NCBI RefSeq assembly: GCF_000429185.2
Contig: NZ_AUBJ02000001.1
Location: 434,001 to 498,000 of the forward strand
Reading direction: 5' to 3'
Length of the DNA stretch: 64,000 nt
Source of the DNA: Actinoalloteichus caeruleus DSM 43889
GTDB taxonomy: Bacteria; Actinomycetota; Actinomycetes; Mycobacteriales; Pseudonocardiaceae
Part shown: positions 50,904 through 59,702 of the stretch, piece after piece
Layout of the letters: every line of letters starts with the position of its first letter
Position numbering within the stretch: the stretch's first letter is position 1
Translations under genes and position numbers: made by a program
The notes under the pieces: generated by a model
What the model saw: only the letters and a program-made list of their open reading frames with translations
The model's database searches: none
What the model was told of the DNA's origin: nothing

Positions 50904-52439
50904 GTGGAACCGGTGTTGGTCGGCGGGTCGGTCCTGACCGAGCGCGATGTCGTCGGCGTCGCCAGGTCCGGGCGGCGAGTGGCCTTCGCGCCAGGGACGG
51001 AGGAACGCGTCCGGCAGGGGCGCCGCCGACTCACCGACGCCGAACACGCCTACGGGGTCGCTACCGGACTGGGAGCCCTGGCCGGCACCCCCGTGCCCGC
51101 AGCGGACCGGGCCCGGGCCCAGCACCACGCGATCCGGTCCCATGCCGCCGGGGCGGGCGCCGAGGTCGAACGGGACGTCGTGCGGGCGCTGATGCTGCTC
51201 CGGCTGCGGACGCTGGCGTCGGGCCGCACCGGGGTGCGCCCGGCGATCGCCGTCGCCCTGGCCGACCTCCTCAACGCCGACCTGACTCCGGTGGTCCGCG
51301 AGTACGGCAGCCTCGGCTGCTCGGGAGACCTGGCGCCGCTCGCGCACGTCGCGCTCGCCCTCGTCGGCGAGGGAACGGTGCGGGATGAGAAGGGGGTCGA
51401 GCTGCCGGCCCGGGAGGCGCTGCGTGGCGCGGGCCTGCGACCCGTCGAACCGAGGGAGAAGGAAGGCCTGTCACTGATCAACGGCACCGAGGGCATGTTG
51501 GGACAGTTGTGCCTGTCCAACACCGATCTCTCCCTCCTGCTGTCCACCGCGGACCTCGCCGCCGCGATGACGGTCGAGGCACTCCTCGGCTCCCCCGATC
51601 CCTTCGACGAGGCGGTGCAGACGCTGCGACCACACCCCGGCCAGCGCGAGTCCGCTGAGAACCTGCGGTGGCTGCTCGCCGGGTCGGCCCTGACCGCTCC
51701 ACCGACGGGCCCCGGGCAGGCCACCGCCACCGTGCAGGACGCCTACTCCCTGCGGTGTTGGCCCCAGGTGGCCGGCTCCGCCAGGGACACGCTGGGGCAC
51801 GCCCGGCTGGTCGCCGACCGTGAACTCGCCGCGGTCGTGGACAACCCGGTCCTGGTGGGCGACGGACGTCTGCTGTCGAACGGGAACTTCCACGGAGCCC
51901 CGATCGCGCACGTGCTCGACTTCCTCGCCGTCGTCGTCGCCGACGTGGCCAGCATCAGCGAACGACGCACCGACAGGCTGCTCGACCCGGCGCGGAACAG
52001 GGAACTGCCGGCGTTCCTCGCGCACGAGCCGGGGATCGACTCCGGGCACATGATCGCGCAGTACACCCAGGCCGCGGTGGTCGCCGAGCTCAAGCGGCTC
52101 GCCGTTCCGGCCAGCGTCGACTCCCTGCCCACCAGTGGAATGCAGGAGGACCACGTGTCGATGGGGTGGGGGGCCGCCCGCAAGCTGCGTCGAGCGGTGG
52201 AGGGACTGCGCCTCGTGCTCGGCGTGGAGATCCTCGTCGCGGCCCGGGCCCTGGACCTGCGGGGCCGGTCCCTGCTCGCCCCGGCGACCTCGGCGGTGGT
52301 GGCGGCTCTGCGCGGGCACGTGGCCGGGCCGGGTCCCGACCGGTTCCTGGCACCCGAGATCGAGGCGGCCACGGCCCTGGTCGCGGAGGGAACCCTGGTG
52401 GGCGTGGCCGCCGAGGCAGTGGGCCGTCCCCTCCACTGA
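50904..52439 (+). CDS. hutH: MIO-type ammonia-lyase, histidine ammonia-lyase-like
   Basis: 511 residues. The MIO cofactor triad is C139-S140-G141 in G-S-L-G-C-S-G-D-L-A-P-L, the Cys variant that I recall from actinobacterial HutH. The catalytic loop Tyr is Y50 (H-A-Y-G-V-A-T-G); R-S-H-A-A-G near 78 and G-N-F-H-G-A-P-I also match HutH. It would turn L-histidine into urocanate. No other hut gene is near, and it lies between the condensation gene and the LmbU regulator. A cluster role (urocanate as an acyl unit, or an aminomutase giving a beta-amino acid) must be considered. The GTG start has AGGAAAGGGG upstream. Confidence 0.8.
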   Translation: MEPVLVGGSVLTERDVVGVARSGRRVAFAPGTEERVRQGRRRLTDAEHAYGVATGLGALAGTPVPAADRARAQHHAIRSHAAGAGAEVERDVVRALMLLRLRTLASGRTGVRPAIAVALADLLNADLTPVVREYGSLGCSGDLAPLAHVALALVGEGTVRDEKGVELPAREALRGAGLRPVEPREKEGLSLINGTEGMLGQLCLSNTDLSLLLSTADLAAAMTVEALLGSPDPFDEAVQTLRPHPGQRESAENLRWLLAGSALTAPPTGPGQATATVQDAYSLRCWPQVAGSARDTLGHARLVADRELAAVVDNPVLVGDGRLLSNGNFHGAPIAHVLDFLAVVVADVASISERRTDRLLDPARNRELPAFLAHEPGIDSGHMIAQYTQAAVVAELKRLAVPASVDSLPTSGMQEDHVSMGWGAARKLRRAVEGLRLVLGVEILVAARALDLRGRSLLAPATSAVVAALRGHVAGPGPDRFLAPEIEAATALVAEGTLVGVAAEAVGRPLH

Positions 52440-52548
52440 GGCACGGACGCTCCGGGGCTGTTCCCGACGCGACGCCCCAGGGCGCCGGACCCGGGCACGG
52501 TGACCGGTCCGCGCGCGGCTCGGTCCCTCGCCCGTGCGCTGCCCGGCG

Positions 52549-52579
52549 GTCCTGGGCCCGGCTCGGCCGAGCCCAGGAC
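52549..52579. terminator. Hairpin between convergent lyase and LmbU genes
   Basis: A 9-bp stem GTCCTGGGC/GCCCAGGAC (52549-52557, 52571-52579), then one mismatch and a further 4-bp stem closed by TCG. It lies midway in the 197-base gap between convergent stops and is a good bidirectional terminator candidate. Confidence 0.65.
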
Positions 52580-52636
52580 GCGAACGTACCGGGTGCGGAT
52601 CCCGTACCGCGTGCGGACCGGGTGGCGACCGCTCGG

Positions 52637-53356
52637 TCAGCCGACCGTGCTGCCGTCGATGGTCTGGGCGCCGCTGGCGTCCCCACTGGGCAGTTCCCGC
52701 CCCGCCGCCTGGTCGAGGACCGCGGCTATCCACTTCTCCAGGTCACTGCTGGCCCGGGCGGCGGCCTCCTCCCAAGCCCTCCGTTGTGTGGGGTCGGCCT
52801 TCACCGCGATCCGCGCCGCACTGGCCTTCCTCGTCCCTGGAGTGGTGCTCCGCGCGGCCCGCAGCCGGTTGCGGAGCTGGTTGCGTGACCACGAATGGCG
52901 CGCCGCCCGTTCCAACCACCGGTCCTGTTCCTCCGGGGGGAGCGCGGCCACCTCGGCATGATGCTGGAAACTGAGATCGGTGCGGCGCCGGTGGGTGGGG
53001 AACTTCCCCGCGACCCAGGCGTAGTTGCGAAGCGTCTGGTAGTCCAGATCAGTCTCCACAATGGCGCGGTGATACCGGTCCGGGTACTTCACCTGGCCGT
53101 AGAGTAGCCAGTCCCCCAACCACCACGACGAGGATTCCGCCACCGCGAAGATCCGTCGACCTATTCGTACCCACTCGTCGATGCCGATGTGGTCGTCCAA
53201 CGCGAGAAAGGTCCGCCACCCGTGTGCCTTCCGCCGGGGTGGGTCCTGCGGGGTCAGTTCTCCTGTCGTCGCGGTCAGTTCCGAGTCTGGCACTGTCGTC
53301 ACGGCGTCCATCCGTTCCCTCACGATTTCCGGGCGTTCGGTTGACTCCCCCCGCAT
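52637..53356 (-). CDS. LmbU-family transcriptional regulator
   Basis: 239 residues. The central part matches the LmbU family of antibiotic-cluster activators: S-S-S-W-W-L-G-D-W-L-L-Y-G near residue 75, D-Y-Q-T-L-R-N-Y-A-W-V-A near 105 and F-Q-H-H-A-E-V-A-A-L near 130. A predicted C-terminal DNA-contact region follows. The start could be ATG 53356 or, with a better ribosome-binding site (GAGGG), ATG 53311. It is the only dedicated regulator in the cluster. LmbU of the lincomycin pathway recognises, as I recall, a CGCCGGCG core, which is the centre of the three cluster palindromes. It is therefore the prime candidate to control them. Confidence 0.88.
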   Translation of the reverse strand: MRGESTERPEIVRERMDAVTTVPDSELTATTGELTPQDPPRRKAHGWRTFLALDDHIGIDEWVRIGRRIFAVAESSSWWLGDWLLYGQVKYPDRYHRAIVETDLDYQTLRNYAWVAGKFPTHRRRTDLSFQHHAEVAALPPEEQDRWLERAARHSWSRNQLRNRLRAARSTTPGTRKASAARIAVKADPTQRRAWEEAAARASSDLEKWIAAVLDQAAGRELPSGDASGAQTIDGSTVG

Positions 53357-53533
53357 TCCGCGGTTCCGGTTGTTCCTGTTTCCCTGTTGGCCCCACGTCG
53401 TGGGGACGCGTCGTTCGTCCTCCTTCTCCGTCGCCGGTCGCCTGTCGCCGGCACCCCCGAGGACGGTCAGGGGCGTCGTCGACCGCTCGGTCAGGACCGA
53501 GCGTGTGCTGTGCGGGGAATGGCCCTCGACCGA

Positions 53534-54790
53534 TCAGTGGTCGCGGGCGAGTCTGGTGGTCGATCTGCCGACGAGGAGGACGATGCCGAACGCCCCGAGC
53601 GCCGTCAGCACGAACGGTATGCGGGGTGCGTCCTCGACGGTCAGGAAGCGTTCCGCGAACGCGACGACCACGCCCCCACCGACCATGCCGAAGGCCGCGA
53701 CGCCCCAGGAGGCGGTCCGGGCGGCCGCGTTCACCCGGCCCAGGATCTCGGAGGGCGTGATGCGCTGCCGGATGGAGATGACCGCCACCGAGTAGGTCAG
53801 GACGAACGCGCTCGACACCAGGTAGGCGGCCATCGCCACCGGCACGACGGGGAACAGCGCCATCAGCAGGAAACAGCAACCGGCGCCGAGCAGGCTGAGC
53901 ATGGGCATCGAGCCTCGCGGCAGCCGCGCCGCGAGCCAGCCGCTGAGCTGTCCCCCTGTCACGCCCCCGACGGCGGTGGCGACCATGAGCAGGCCGAACC
54001 CGACCGATCCCAGGGCCAACGTGTTCTGTGCGAACAGCACCTGGGTGGACAACACCATCGAGTACAGGCCGTTGAAGACGACCGTGCCGAGCACCAGTCG
54101 GCGCAGCAGCGGGTCCCGCCAGATCGTGGTGACCCCCACCCCGATGTCGCGCCAGGCCGGGCGTTCGGCCGCGCGGCGTCCCTCGGCGGCGGCCAGGCGG
54201 CGTTCGCGCCGGCTGAGGACGGCCAGCAACATCGCTGAGACGGCGGTGGCCAGGGCGTTGAGCAGGAGCGGAACGGCGAGACCGAGGGTGATCACGAAAC
54301 CACCGACCGGGCGGCCGATGAACTCCTGCGCGGAGATCTCCGCCGTCCGCAGGTGTCCGTTGGCCCGTTCCAGGTTGTCCCTGCTCACGAGGGCCGGAAC
54401 GGCGCTCTCGGCCGCGGTGTCGTAGAGGACCTCCATCATGCCCAGGCCGAACGCGATCAGGGTGAGGACGGGGATCGTGACCAGGTCGGTGGCCATCAAC
54501 GCCGCGAGGACCGCCCACAGCACCACCCGGGTGCCGTTGGCCACGAGCATCAGGTCGAGCCGGGGGAACCGGTCCACCAGGACACCCGCCGGAAGGGCCA
54601 GCAACAACCAGGGCGCTCGTCCCGCGCTGGCCACCAGCGTGATGAGTACCGGATTGTCGGTGAGGTGGGTGGCGATCCAGGGCAGCGCGATCATGGCGAT
54701 GCCGTCGGTGAGGTTCGACGTGAATGAGGCTGACCAGAAGTTCCAGAAGCGACGGCCTAACGAGCGTGACGGTCCCGTGGCTACTGGCAT
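53534..54790 (-). CDS. MFS transporter (probable product exporter)
   Basis: 418 residues with about ten to twelve hydrophobic segments. F-T-S-N-L-T-D-G-I-A in helix 1 and the G-V-L-V-D-R-F-P-R loop between helices 2 and 3 are typical of the MFS DHA3/MefA-like group. It lies upstream of the LmbU gene on the same strand with a 177-base gap. Position at the cluster edge suggests export of the peptide and self-resistance. ATG 54790 is followed immediately by a hydrophilic tail and the first helix, so the start is reasonable. Confidence 0.85.
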   Translation of the reverse strand: MPVATGPSRSLGRRFWNFWSASFTSNLTDGIAMIALPWIATHLTDNPVLITLVASAGRAPWLLLALPAGVLVDRFPRLDLMLVANGTRVVLWAVLAALMATDLVTIPVLTLIAFGLGMMEVLYDTAAESAVPALVSRDNLERANGHLRTAEISAQEFIGRPVGGFVITLGLAVPLLLNALATAVSAMLLAVLSRRERRLAAAEGRRAAERPAWRDIGVGVTTIWRDPLLRRLVLGTVVFNGLYSMVLSTQVLFAQNTLALGSVGFGLLMVATAVGGVTGGQLSGWLAARLPRGSMPMLSLLGAGCCFLLMALFPVVPVAMAAYLVSSAFVLTYSVAVISIRQRITPSEILGRVNAAARTASWGVAAFGMVGGGVVVAFAERFLTVEDAPRIPFVLTALGAFGIVLLVGRSTTRLARDH

Positions 54791-55351
54791 GAGCGGATGC
54801 TAACACGCTGGATCATCCACAGTGGTCCGCGAATGTTCGACGCGAACTCCGTCAAATTGCGTACTCCGGCCCTCGCATTGCGCGCTCAGGGCGTGTTCGG
54901 TGGTTGTCAATGCTTTGTCAGGACGGTGGACGCGCCAGTCGTGTTCGGCCCGCTGATCGCGGCAGTGTGGGTTCCGCGAGGGGCCGGTGCTGGTCGAATT
55001 CGTATCTCCTCCCCGTTGTTGGTTGCGCTGTTCCGAATCGGGTCGCCGGTGATGGCCGAAATCGGGGGGAGCCACGGATCGGGCCGTCGAGGAAGGAGGA
55101 GCATTCGTGTGGGTGAATGGGCGACGCCGTTCGGCGCAGTGCCGTCCGGCTGTGCTGGGCCGTCCGGAGGTGTGCGTTGCTCCGCGGGGCCACCCCTCAT
55201 GTGGCGGTGTTGGCCCGTCCTGGTCGTCCACCTCGTGTCCGACCCGAACGCCAGGGTCGGCCGCTCGGTCCGCGCCTCCTGGGCGGGATGGCCCCTCGGC
55301 CGCGAGCGGGGAGTTGACCTGAACCATAGTTGAGGGTGGAGGGTTCGCGGT
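54791..55351. other. Cluster-edge intergenic region
   Basis: 561 bases between the divergent MFS and acetyltransferase genes. GC is clearly lower at 54830-55080. There is no copy of the palindrome and no supported gene; short open frames on both strands lack family features. It probably marks the right boundary of the NRPS cluster. Confidence 0.45.
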
Positions 55352-56185
55352 ATGACCACCGAGCCGAACGACCTGTGGCACACCGCCGAGCTGGACCTCG
55401 ACGCCTACCTCGCGCGGATCGGGCAGCCAGCCGCCGAACCGTCACCCACCGCGCTGGCCGCGCTCCACGAGGCCCACGTCAGCACCATCCCCTTCGAGAA
55501 CGTCGAACCCCTGCTGGGCGGGGCGCCGGCCCTCGACCTGCCCTCGATCACCGACAAACTCGTCCACCGCCGGCGAGGCGGCTACTGCTTCGAACACGCC
55601 CTGCTCTTCGCCGCCGCCCTCGACCGCCTCGGCTACTCGGTCACCCGGCTGGTGGCCCGGGTTCCCGCCCTCGACCGGGGGCCCAGGACACACCTGTCGC
55701 TGGCCGTCCGGTTCGGCCACACCACGTACCTGGCGGAGGTCGGTTTCGGTGCCGGGGTGCTGCGACCCCTGCCGTTGCGGCACGGCACCGTGGTCGACCA
55801 GGGCGGCTGGCCACAGCGGATCACCCGCGAGCAGGGCATGTGGGTCCTCAGCAAGAAGACGGCCGAGGGCTGGGAGTCGATGCACGCGCTCGACGACACG
55901 CCGCAACTGCCCATCGACTACGTGGTCGCCAACCACTACACCGCCACCCACCCGAAGTCCCCGTTCACCTACCGCCTGGTCGTGATGCGCACCGAGGCGG
56001 GGAGGACGCGGCAGCTCGTCGGTGACCGGTACACCGTGGAGACCCCCGACGGGACCCGCGAGGAACGCCGGATCGGGCCCGACGAACTCGACGAGCTCCT
56101 CCGGGAACTGGACGTGGTGTTGGAACCCGAGGAGTTGGCGGGGGTCGTGGAACGCTACGCCGGCCCTGGCGACGTCGAGGACTGA
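55352..56185 (+). CDS. Arylamine N-acetyltransferase, Cys-His-Glu triad
   Basis: 277 residues of the NAT family. The catalytic Cys is C79 in R-R-G-G-Y-C-F-E and the His is H114 in P-R-T-H. The third residue, normally Asp in D-V-G-F-G, is E129 in A-E-V-G-F-G-A-G. NATs move acetyl groups from acetyl-CoA to arylamines and hydrazines; relatives close ansamycin rings. The length is normal. Function with a Glu triad is possible but altered. It begins a new region outside the NRPS cluster, although an N-acylating role in the cluster cannot be excluded. Confidence 0.88.
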   Translation: MTTEPNDLWHTAELDLDAYLARIGQPAAEPSPTALAALHEAHVSTIPFENVEPLLGGAPALDLPSITDKLVHRRRGGYCFEHALLFAAALDRLGYSVTRLVARVPALDRGPRTHLSLAVRFGHTTYLAEVGFGAGVLRPLPLRHGTVVDQGGWPQRITREQGMWVLSKKTAEGWESMHALDDTPQLPIDYVVANHYTATHPKSPFTYRLVVMRTEAGRTRQLVGDRYTVETPDGTREERRIGPDELDELLRELDVVLEPEELAGVVERYAGPGDVED

Positions 56186-56622
56186 GACGCCCCGGCCACG
56201 CCCCGGTCCTCCACGTCCTCGCCGAACCAGCCGCGCGCGGCCGCGGAGGTCACCCCGCCGCGAGGACTGGAGGCCGCCCTGCCCGGCCGTGCACCGCCGG
56301 CGCCTCCAGGGCTGACCCCGCGCCGGATCCGCCACGCGTGGATGCCGCCCACGCCGCCGGAGTCCACCGTGGTCTCGCCCGCCCGCCCGCTCGGCGTCTC
56401 CGGTCGACGCTGGGCCAGCCACGTCGGGGAGCCGTCCGACGACCGCTCCGACCCGGCCTCAGCCACTCAGGACCACGGGAGGACCTTCCCGGCCACCTTG
56501 AGCCCCGGAAGGGAGCGGCTTCCGCCTCGTTGACCGCCCACCGGGACGGCGCCGCGCTCCCACTCCGGGCTCCGCCCCTCGCCGTGGCCCCGGGGGAGCG
56601 CGGGCCGGTACCGTGACCCGGC
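56186..56622. other. Intergenic region without a supported gene
   Basis: 437 bases, high in GC, between two plus-strand genes. Open frames cross it on several strands with no recognisable family features. I see no clear hairpin. Confidence 0.4.
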
Positions 56623-57525
56623 ATGACCGCCCCCGAGGTCGAGATCACCGAGGAGCTGGTCCGGGACCTGCTGCGGGAGCAGCACCCGGATCTCGCGGGG
56701 CTGGCCATCAGCGAGGTGGCGGGTGGGTGGGGCAACCAGATGTGGCGGCTCGGGGACCACCTGGCCGTGCGCCTACCGCGCACCCGGGGTGCCCCGGCCC
56801 TCCTGCGCGAGGAGTGCCGGTGGCTGCCCGAGCTGGCCCCGCGCCTGCCGCTCCCGGTCCCCGAACCCGTGCGCACCGGGGAGCCGTCCGCGCGGTTCCC
56901 GAAGCCCTGGGCCGTCATGACCTGGGTTCCAGGGGAGCCACTCGACCGCACCTCCCTCCGCTCCGGCGGCCAGGCGGCCGACACCCTGGCCGGCTTCCTC
57001 CGGGCACTCCACGTGGCGGCGCCAGCGGACGGGCCGACCAGCGGGGACCGCGGCGGCCACCCCAGGGAGCACGCGGACGGCTTCGACCACTTCTTCCGCG
57101 TCGTCGTCCCCGACGACCTCGCCGCCGACGTCCGGGCCGTCTGGGAGGACGCCGTGGCGGCGCCGGAGTGGGATGGCCCGCCGCTCTGGGTCCACGGCGA
57201 CCTCCACCCCGCGAACGTCGTCGTCGCCGACGGCGCCCTCGCGGGTGTCATCGACTTCGGTGACCTGTTCTCCGGCGATCCGGCGTGGGACCTCGCGGGC
57301 GCCTGGGTCCTCCTCCCCGCCGGCGCCGCCGCGCCCTTCTTCGACGCCTACGCACGGGCGGACGAGGGGACGATCCGGCGCGCCCGGGGGTTGGCCGCCC
57401 TGAAGGGCCTGTTCCTCATGCTCATGGGCCAGAACGGCGACCGGGGCCTTCCTGGCGGCAAGCCGACGTGGGGGCCCGCCGGCCGGGCGGCACTCGACCG
57501 TGTGCTGCGCGACGCCCTGACGTAG
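56623..57525 (+). CDS. Aminoglycoside phosphotransferase-fold kinase
   Basis: 300 residues of the APH/ChoK-like kinase family. The catalytic Brenner motif is W-V-H-G-D-L-H-P-A-N-V near residue 188, and the metal-binding Asp is in V-I-D-F-G-D-L near 208, followed by D-P-A-W-D-L-A. The N-lobe has G-G-W-G-N-Q-M-W-R for nucleotide binding. Members phosphorylate antibiotics, sugars or other small molecules; most chromosomal actinobacterial copies have unknown substrates. The gene stands alone, so resistance is possible but unsupported. Confidence 0.82.
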   Translation: MTAPEVEITEELVRDLLREQHPDLAGLAISEVAGGWGNQMWRLGDHLAVRLPRTRGAPALLREECRWLPELAPRLPLPVPEPVRTGEPSARFPKPWAVMTWVPGEPLDRTSLRSGGQAADTLAGFLRALHVAAPADGPTSGDRGGHPREHADGFDHFFRVVVPDDLAADVRAVWEDAVAAPEWDGPPLWVHGDLHPANVVVADGALAGVIDFGDLFSGDPAWDLAGAWVLLPAGAAAPFFDAYARADEGTIRRARGLAALKGLFLMLMGQNGDRGLPGGKPTWGPAGRAALDRVLRDALT

Positions 57526-57599
57526 GACGACGCGGCGCCCGCCCCCGCGCCCTGCCCGGGCGTCCCGTGGTGACGGCGGTCGCGGGGAGGTGGCCGGGA

Positions 57600-58433
57600 T
57601 CAGCCGTCCCCGACCCGGCTCGTGGCGCTCAGCGTGCCCAACAGGGCCAGCGCCCTGGCACTCGGGCTCCCCGGCTCGGCGTGGTAGATCACCAACTGCT
57701 GCCCCGGGGCGCCCCGCACGTCGAAGGACTCGTAGGACAGGGTGAGCGCCCCCACCTCCGGGTGCTGGAAGTCCTTGGCATCCCGGGTCTTGCCCCGCAC
57801 CGAGTGGCCCGCCCACAGCTCGCGGAAGACGTCGCTGCCCGCGCTCAGCTCCCGCACCAGGTCCGCCAACGCCACCGACCCCGGTTCGTGCCCGGCTCCC
57901 TCCCGCAGGCTCGCCACCGTGGCCTGCGCCACCCACCGCCAGCGGGGGTAGAAGCGCGGAGCGGCCGGGTCGAGGAACACCACCCTGGCCAGGTTGTCCA
58001 CCACCCCGAACGGCGAGTACAGGGCGTCGGCCAGCGCGTTGCGGGCCAGCACGTCCAGGCGGCGTCCGAGGACGAGGGCCGGTGTCCCCGGATAGCCGTC
58101 CAACAGTGCCCGCAGGGTGGGGCTCACCACCTCCACGGCCGGCCGGACCTCGGTCGGGGGAGCGCCGCCCGCCAACCGGTACAGGTGGTCGCGGGCGTCC
58201 TCGTCCAGGTCGAGGGCCCGGCTCAGCGCGTCGAGCACCTGCCCCGACGGGTGGCGTTCCCGGCCCTGCTCCAGTCGCGTGTAGTAGTCGACGTTCACCC
58301 CGGCCAGGACGGCGACCTCCTCGCGCCGCAGCCCCGGGACGCGGCGCTGCCCGCTGAACACCACCGCGGCGTCCTCCGGACGACGACGCGAGCGGCGCGC
58401 CCGGAGGAACTCACCCAGACCCTCGGCACCCAT
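57600..58433 (-). CDS. XRE-family regulator with MmyB-like ligand domain
   Basis: 277 residues from ATG 58433. An N-terminal HTH (L-R-R-E-E-V-A-V-L-A-G-V-N-V-D-Y-Y-T-R-L-E-Q-G near 32-55) is followed by a C-terminal MmyB-type domain (R-N-A-L-A-D-A-L near 130, and A-E-P-G-S-P-S at the end). Such regulators are frequent in actinomycetes, and they often lie divergent to an SDR or reductase gene that they control. Here the Atu4866-SDR pair is divergent at 58585, which fits that arrangement. The open frame continues upstream, but homology begins at this ATG. Confidence 0.88.
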   Translation of the reverse strand: MGAEGLGEFLRARRSRRRPEDAAVVFSGQRRVPGLRREEVAVLAGVNVDYYTRLEQGRERHPSGQVLDALSRALDLDEDARDHLYRLAGGAPPTEVRPAVEVVSPTLRALLDGYPGTPALVLGRRLDVLARNALADALYSPFGVVDNLARVVFLDPAAPRFYPRWRWVAQATVASLREGAGHEPGSVALADLVRELSAGSDVFRELWAGHSVRGKTRDAKDFQHPEVGALTLSYESFDVRGAPGQQLVIYHAEPGSPSARALALLGTLSATSRVGDG

Positions 58434-58584
58434 GTGCCCGAGCCTAGGGCGGTGTGCCCGCCGCCTGCCTGGGTGTGGCACACCCAGGCACGCCCCGACC
58501 GGCCCCGGCGAGCCCTGCCCGGCCCGCCGCCACCTCGACAGGGTGGGGGAGGAAGAACGGACCAACGACGAGGGAGACGAGGGG

Positions 58585-58851
58585 ATGGACACCAGCGCAT
58601 CCCGCGAGGACGTCGACGTGGTGGGCACGTGGGTCACCGCCGACGGCCACATCCGCCAGGAACTGCGGCCCGACGGCCGCTACGACGAGGCGCGGGGATC
58701 ACGGCGCAGCGCCTACACCGGCAGCTACACCGTGACCGGGAACCACCTCGACTACGTGGACGACACCGGGTTCACCGCGACCGGCGACATCCGGGACGGC
58801 GTCCTCCACCACGAGCACCTGGTGCTGTACCGCGAAGGAGGGGCCGCATGA
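58585..58851 (+). CDS. Atu4866-like small protein
   Basis: 88 residues. G-T-W-V-T-A-D-G-H-I-R-Q-E-L near residue 14, then Y-T-G-S-Y-T-V-T-G-N and D-D-T-G-F-T-A-T-G-D, match the Atu4866 domain, a small lipocalin-like beta-barrel often encoded beside, or fused to, SDR oxidoreductases. AGGGAG lies eight bases upstream of ATG 58585. Its stop overlaps the SDR start by four bases, so the two are translationally coupled. The function of the domain is unknown. Confidence 0.82.
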   Translation: MDTSASREDVDVVGTWVTADGHIRQELRPDGRYDEARGSRRSAYTGSYTVTGNHLDYVDDTGFTATGDIRDGVLHHEHLVLYREGGAA

Positions 58852-59582
58852 CCGGCCAGGCGAAGGTGGTGCTGGTCACCGGGGCCAGCAGCGGCATCGG
58901 GGAGGCCACCGCGCGGCGGTTGGCCGCCGACGGGCACCGGGTGCTGCTCGGAGCCCGGCGCACCGACCGGCTCGACCGGATCGTCCGCGAGATCGAGGAG
59001 GCCGGCGGCGTCGCACGCGGGCACCGGGTGGACGTCACCGACCTCGACGAGGTCCGCGCGTTCGTGGACGCGGCGCTGGCCGAGTTCGGCCGGGTCGACG
59101 TCCTGGTGAACAACGCCGGCGTGATGCCCTTGTCGCCGTTGGAGGCGCTGCTGGTCGACGAGTGGAACCGCATGATCGACGTCAACGTGCGGGGCGTGCT
59201 GCACGGCATCGCCGCCGCCCTGCCGGTGATGCGCCGGCAGGGGGCCGGGCACGTCGTCACCATCGCCTCGGTCGGCGCGCACGAGGTCGTGCCCACCGGC
59301 GCGGTCTACTGCGGTACGAAGTTCGCCGTCCGCGCCATCGCCGAGGGGCTGCGGCAGGAGTCCGGGGGAGACATCCGGGTCAGCGTCATCTCCCCCGGGG
59401 TCACCGAGTCGGAACTGGCCGAGAGCATCTCCGACCCGAGGGCCAGGGCCGACATGGACGTCTACCGGTCGGTGGCCCTGCCGGCCGAGGCGATCGCCGC
59501 CGCGATCGCGTTCGCCGTGGACCAGCCCGCCGAGGTCGACGTGAACGAGATCGTGGTGCGGCCCGCCGCCAGCGTGAACTGA
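58848..59582 (+). CDS. SDR-family oxidoreductase
   Basis: 244 residues of classical SDR type. The cofactor motif is T-G-A-S-S-G-I-G near 11-18, followed by N-N-A-G-V near 90, a catalytic Ser in I-A-S-V-G and Y-C-G-T-K as the Tyr/Lys pair, then S-P-G-V. An Arg pair after the second strand (A-R-R-T-D-R) suggests NADP(H). It is coupled by ATGA overlap to the Atu4866-like gene and divergent from the XRE regulator; the three probably form one regulated unit. The substrate is unknown. A 7-bp hairpin (59592-59609) follows the stop but is weak. Confidence 0.88.
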   Translation: MTGQAKVVLVTGASSGIGEATARRLAADGHRVLLGARRTDRLDRIVREIEEAGGVARGHRVDVTDLDEVRAFVDAALAEFGRVDVLVNNAGVMPLSPLEALLVDEWNRMIDVNVRGVLHGIAAALPVMRRQGAGHVVTIASVGAHEVVPTGAVYCGTKFAVRAIAEGLRQESGGDIRVSVISPGVTESELAESISDPRARADMDVYRSVALPAEAIAAAIAFAVDQPAEVDVNEIVVRPAASVN

Positions 59583-59702
59583 GGCGGTGGGCAGGACCGG
59601 TCGGTCCTGGTCGGCGCGCGGCGGTGGCGCCGCGAGGCCCGGCCAGGGCTGGTCCGCTGTCCACGGTGGCCGTCGTGGTCCTCCGCCGCGAGGGGGAGGG
59701 GA

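Noticed and set aside
59592-59609. Hairpin after the SDR as a terminator
   Set aside because: Only 7 bp (CAGGACC/GGTCCTG), too weak to list on its own.
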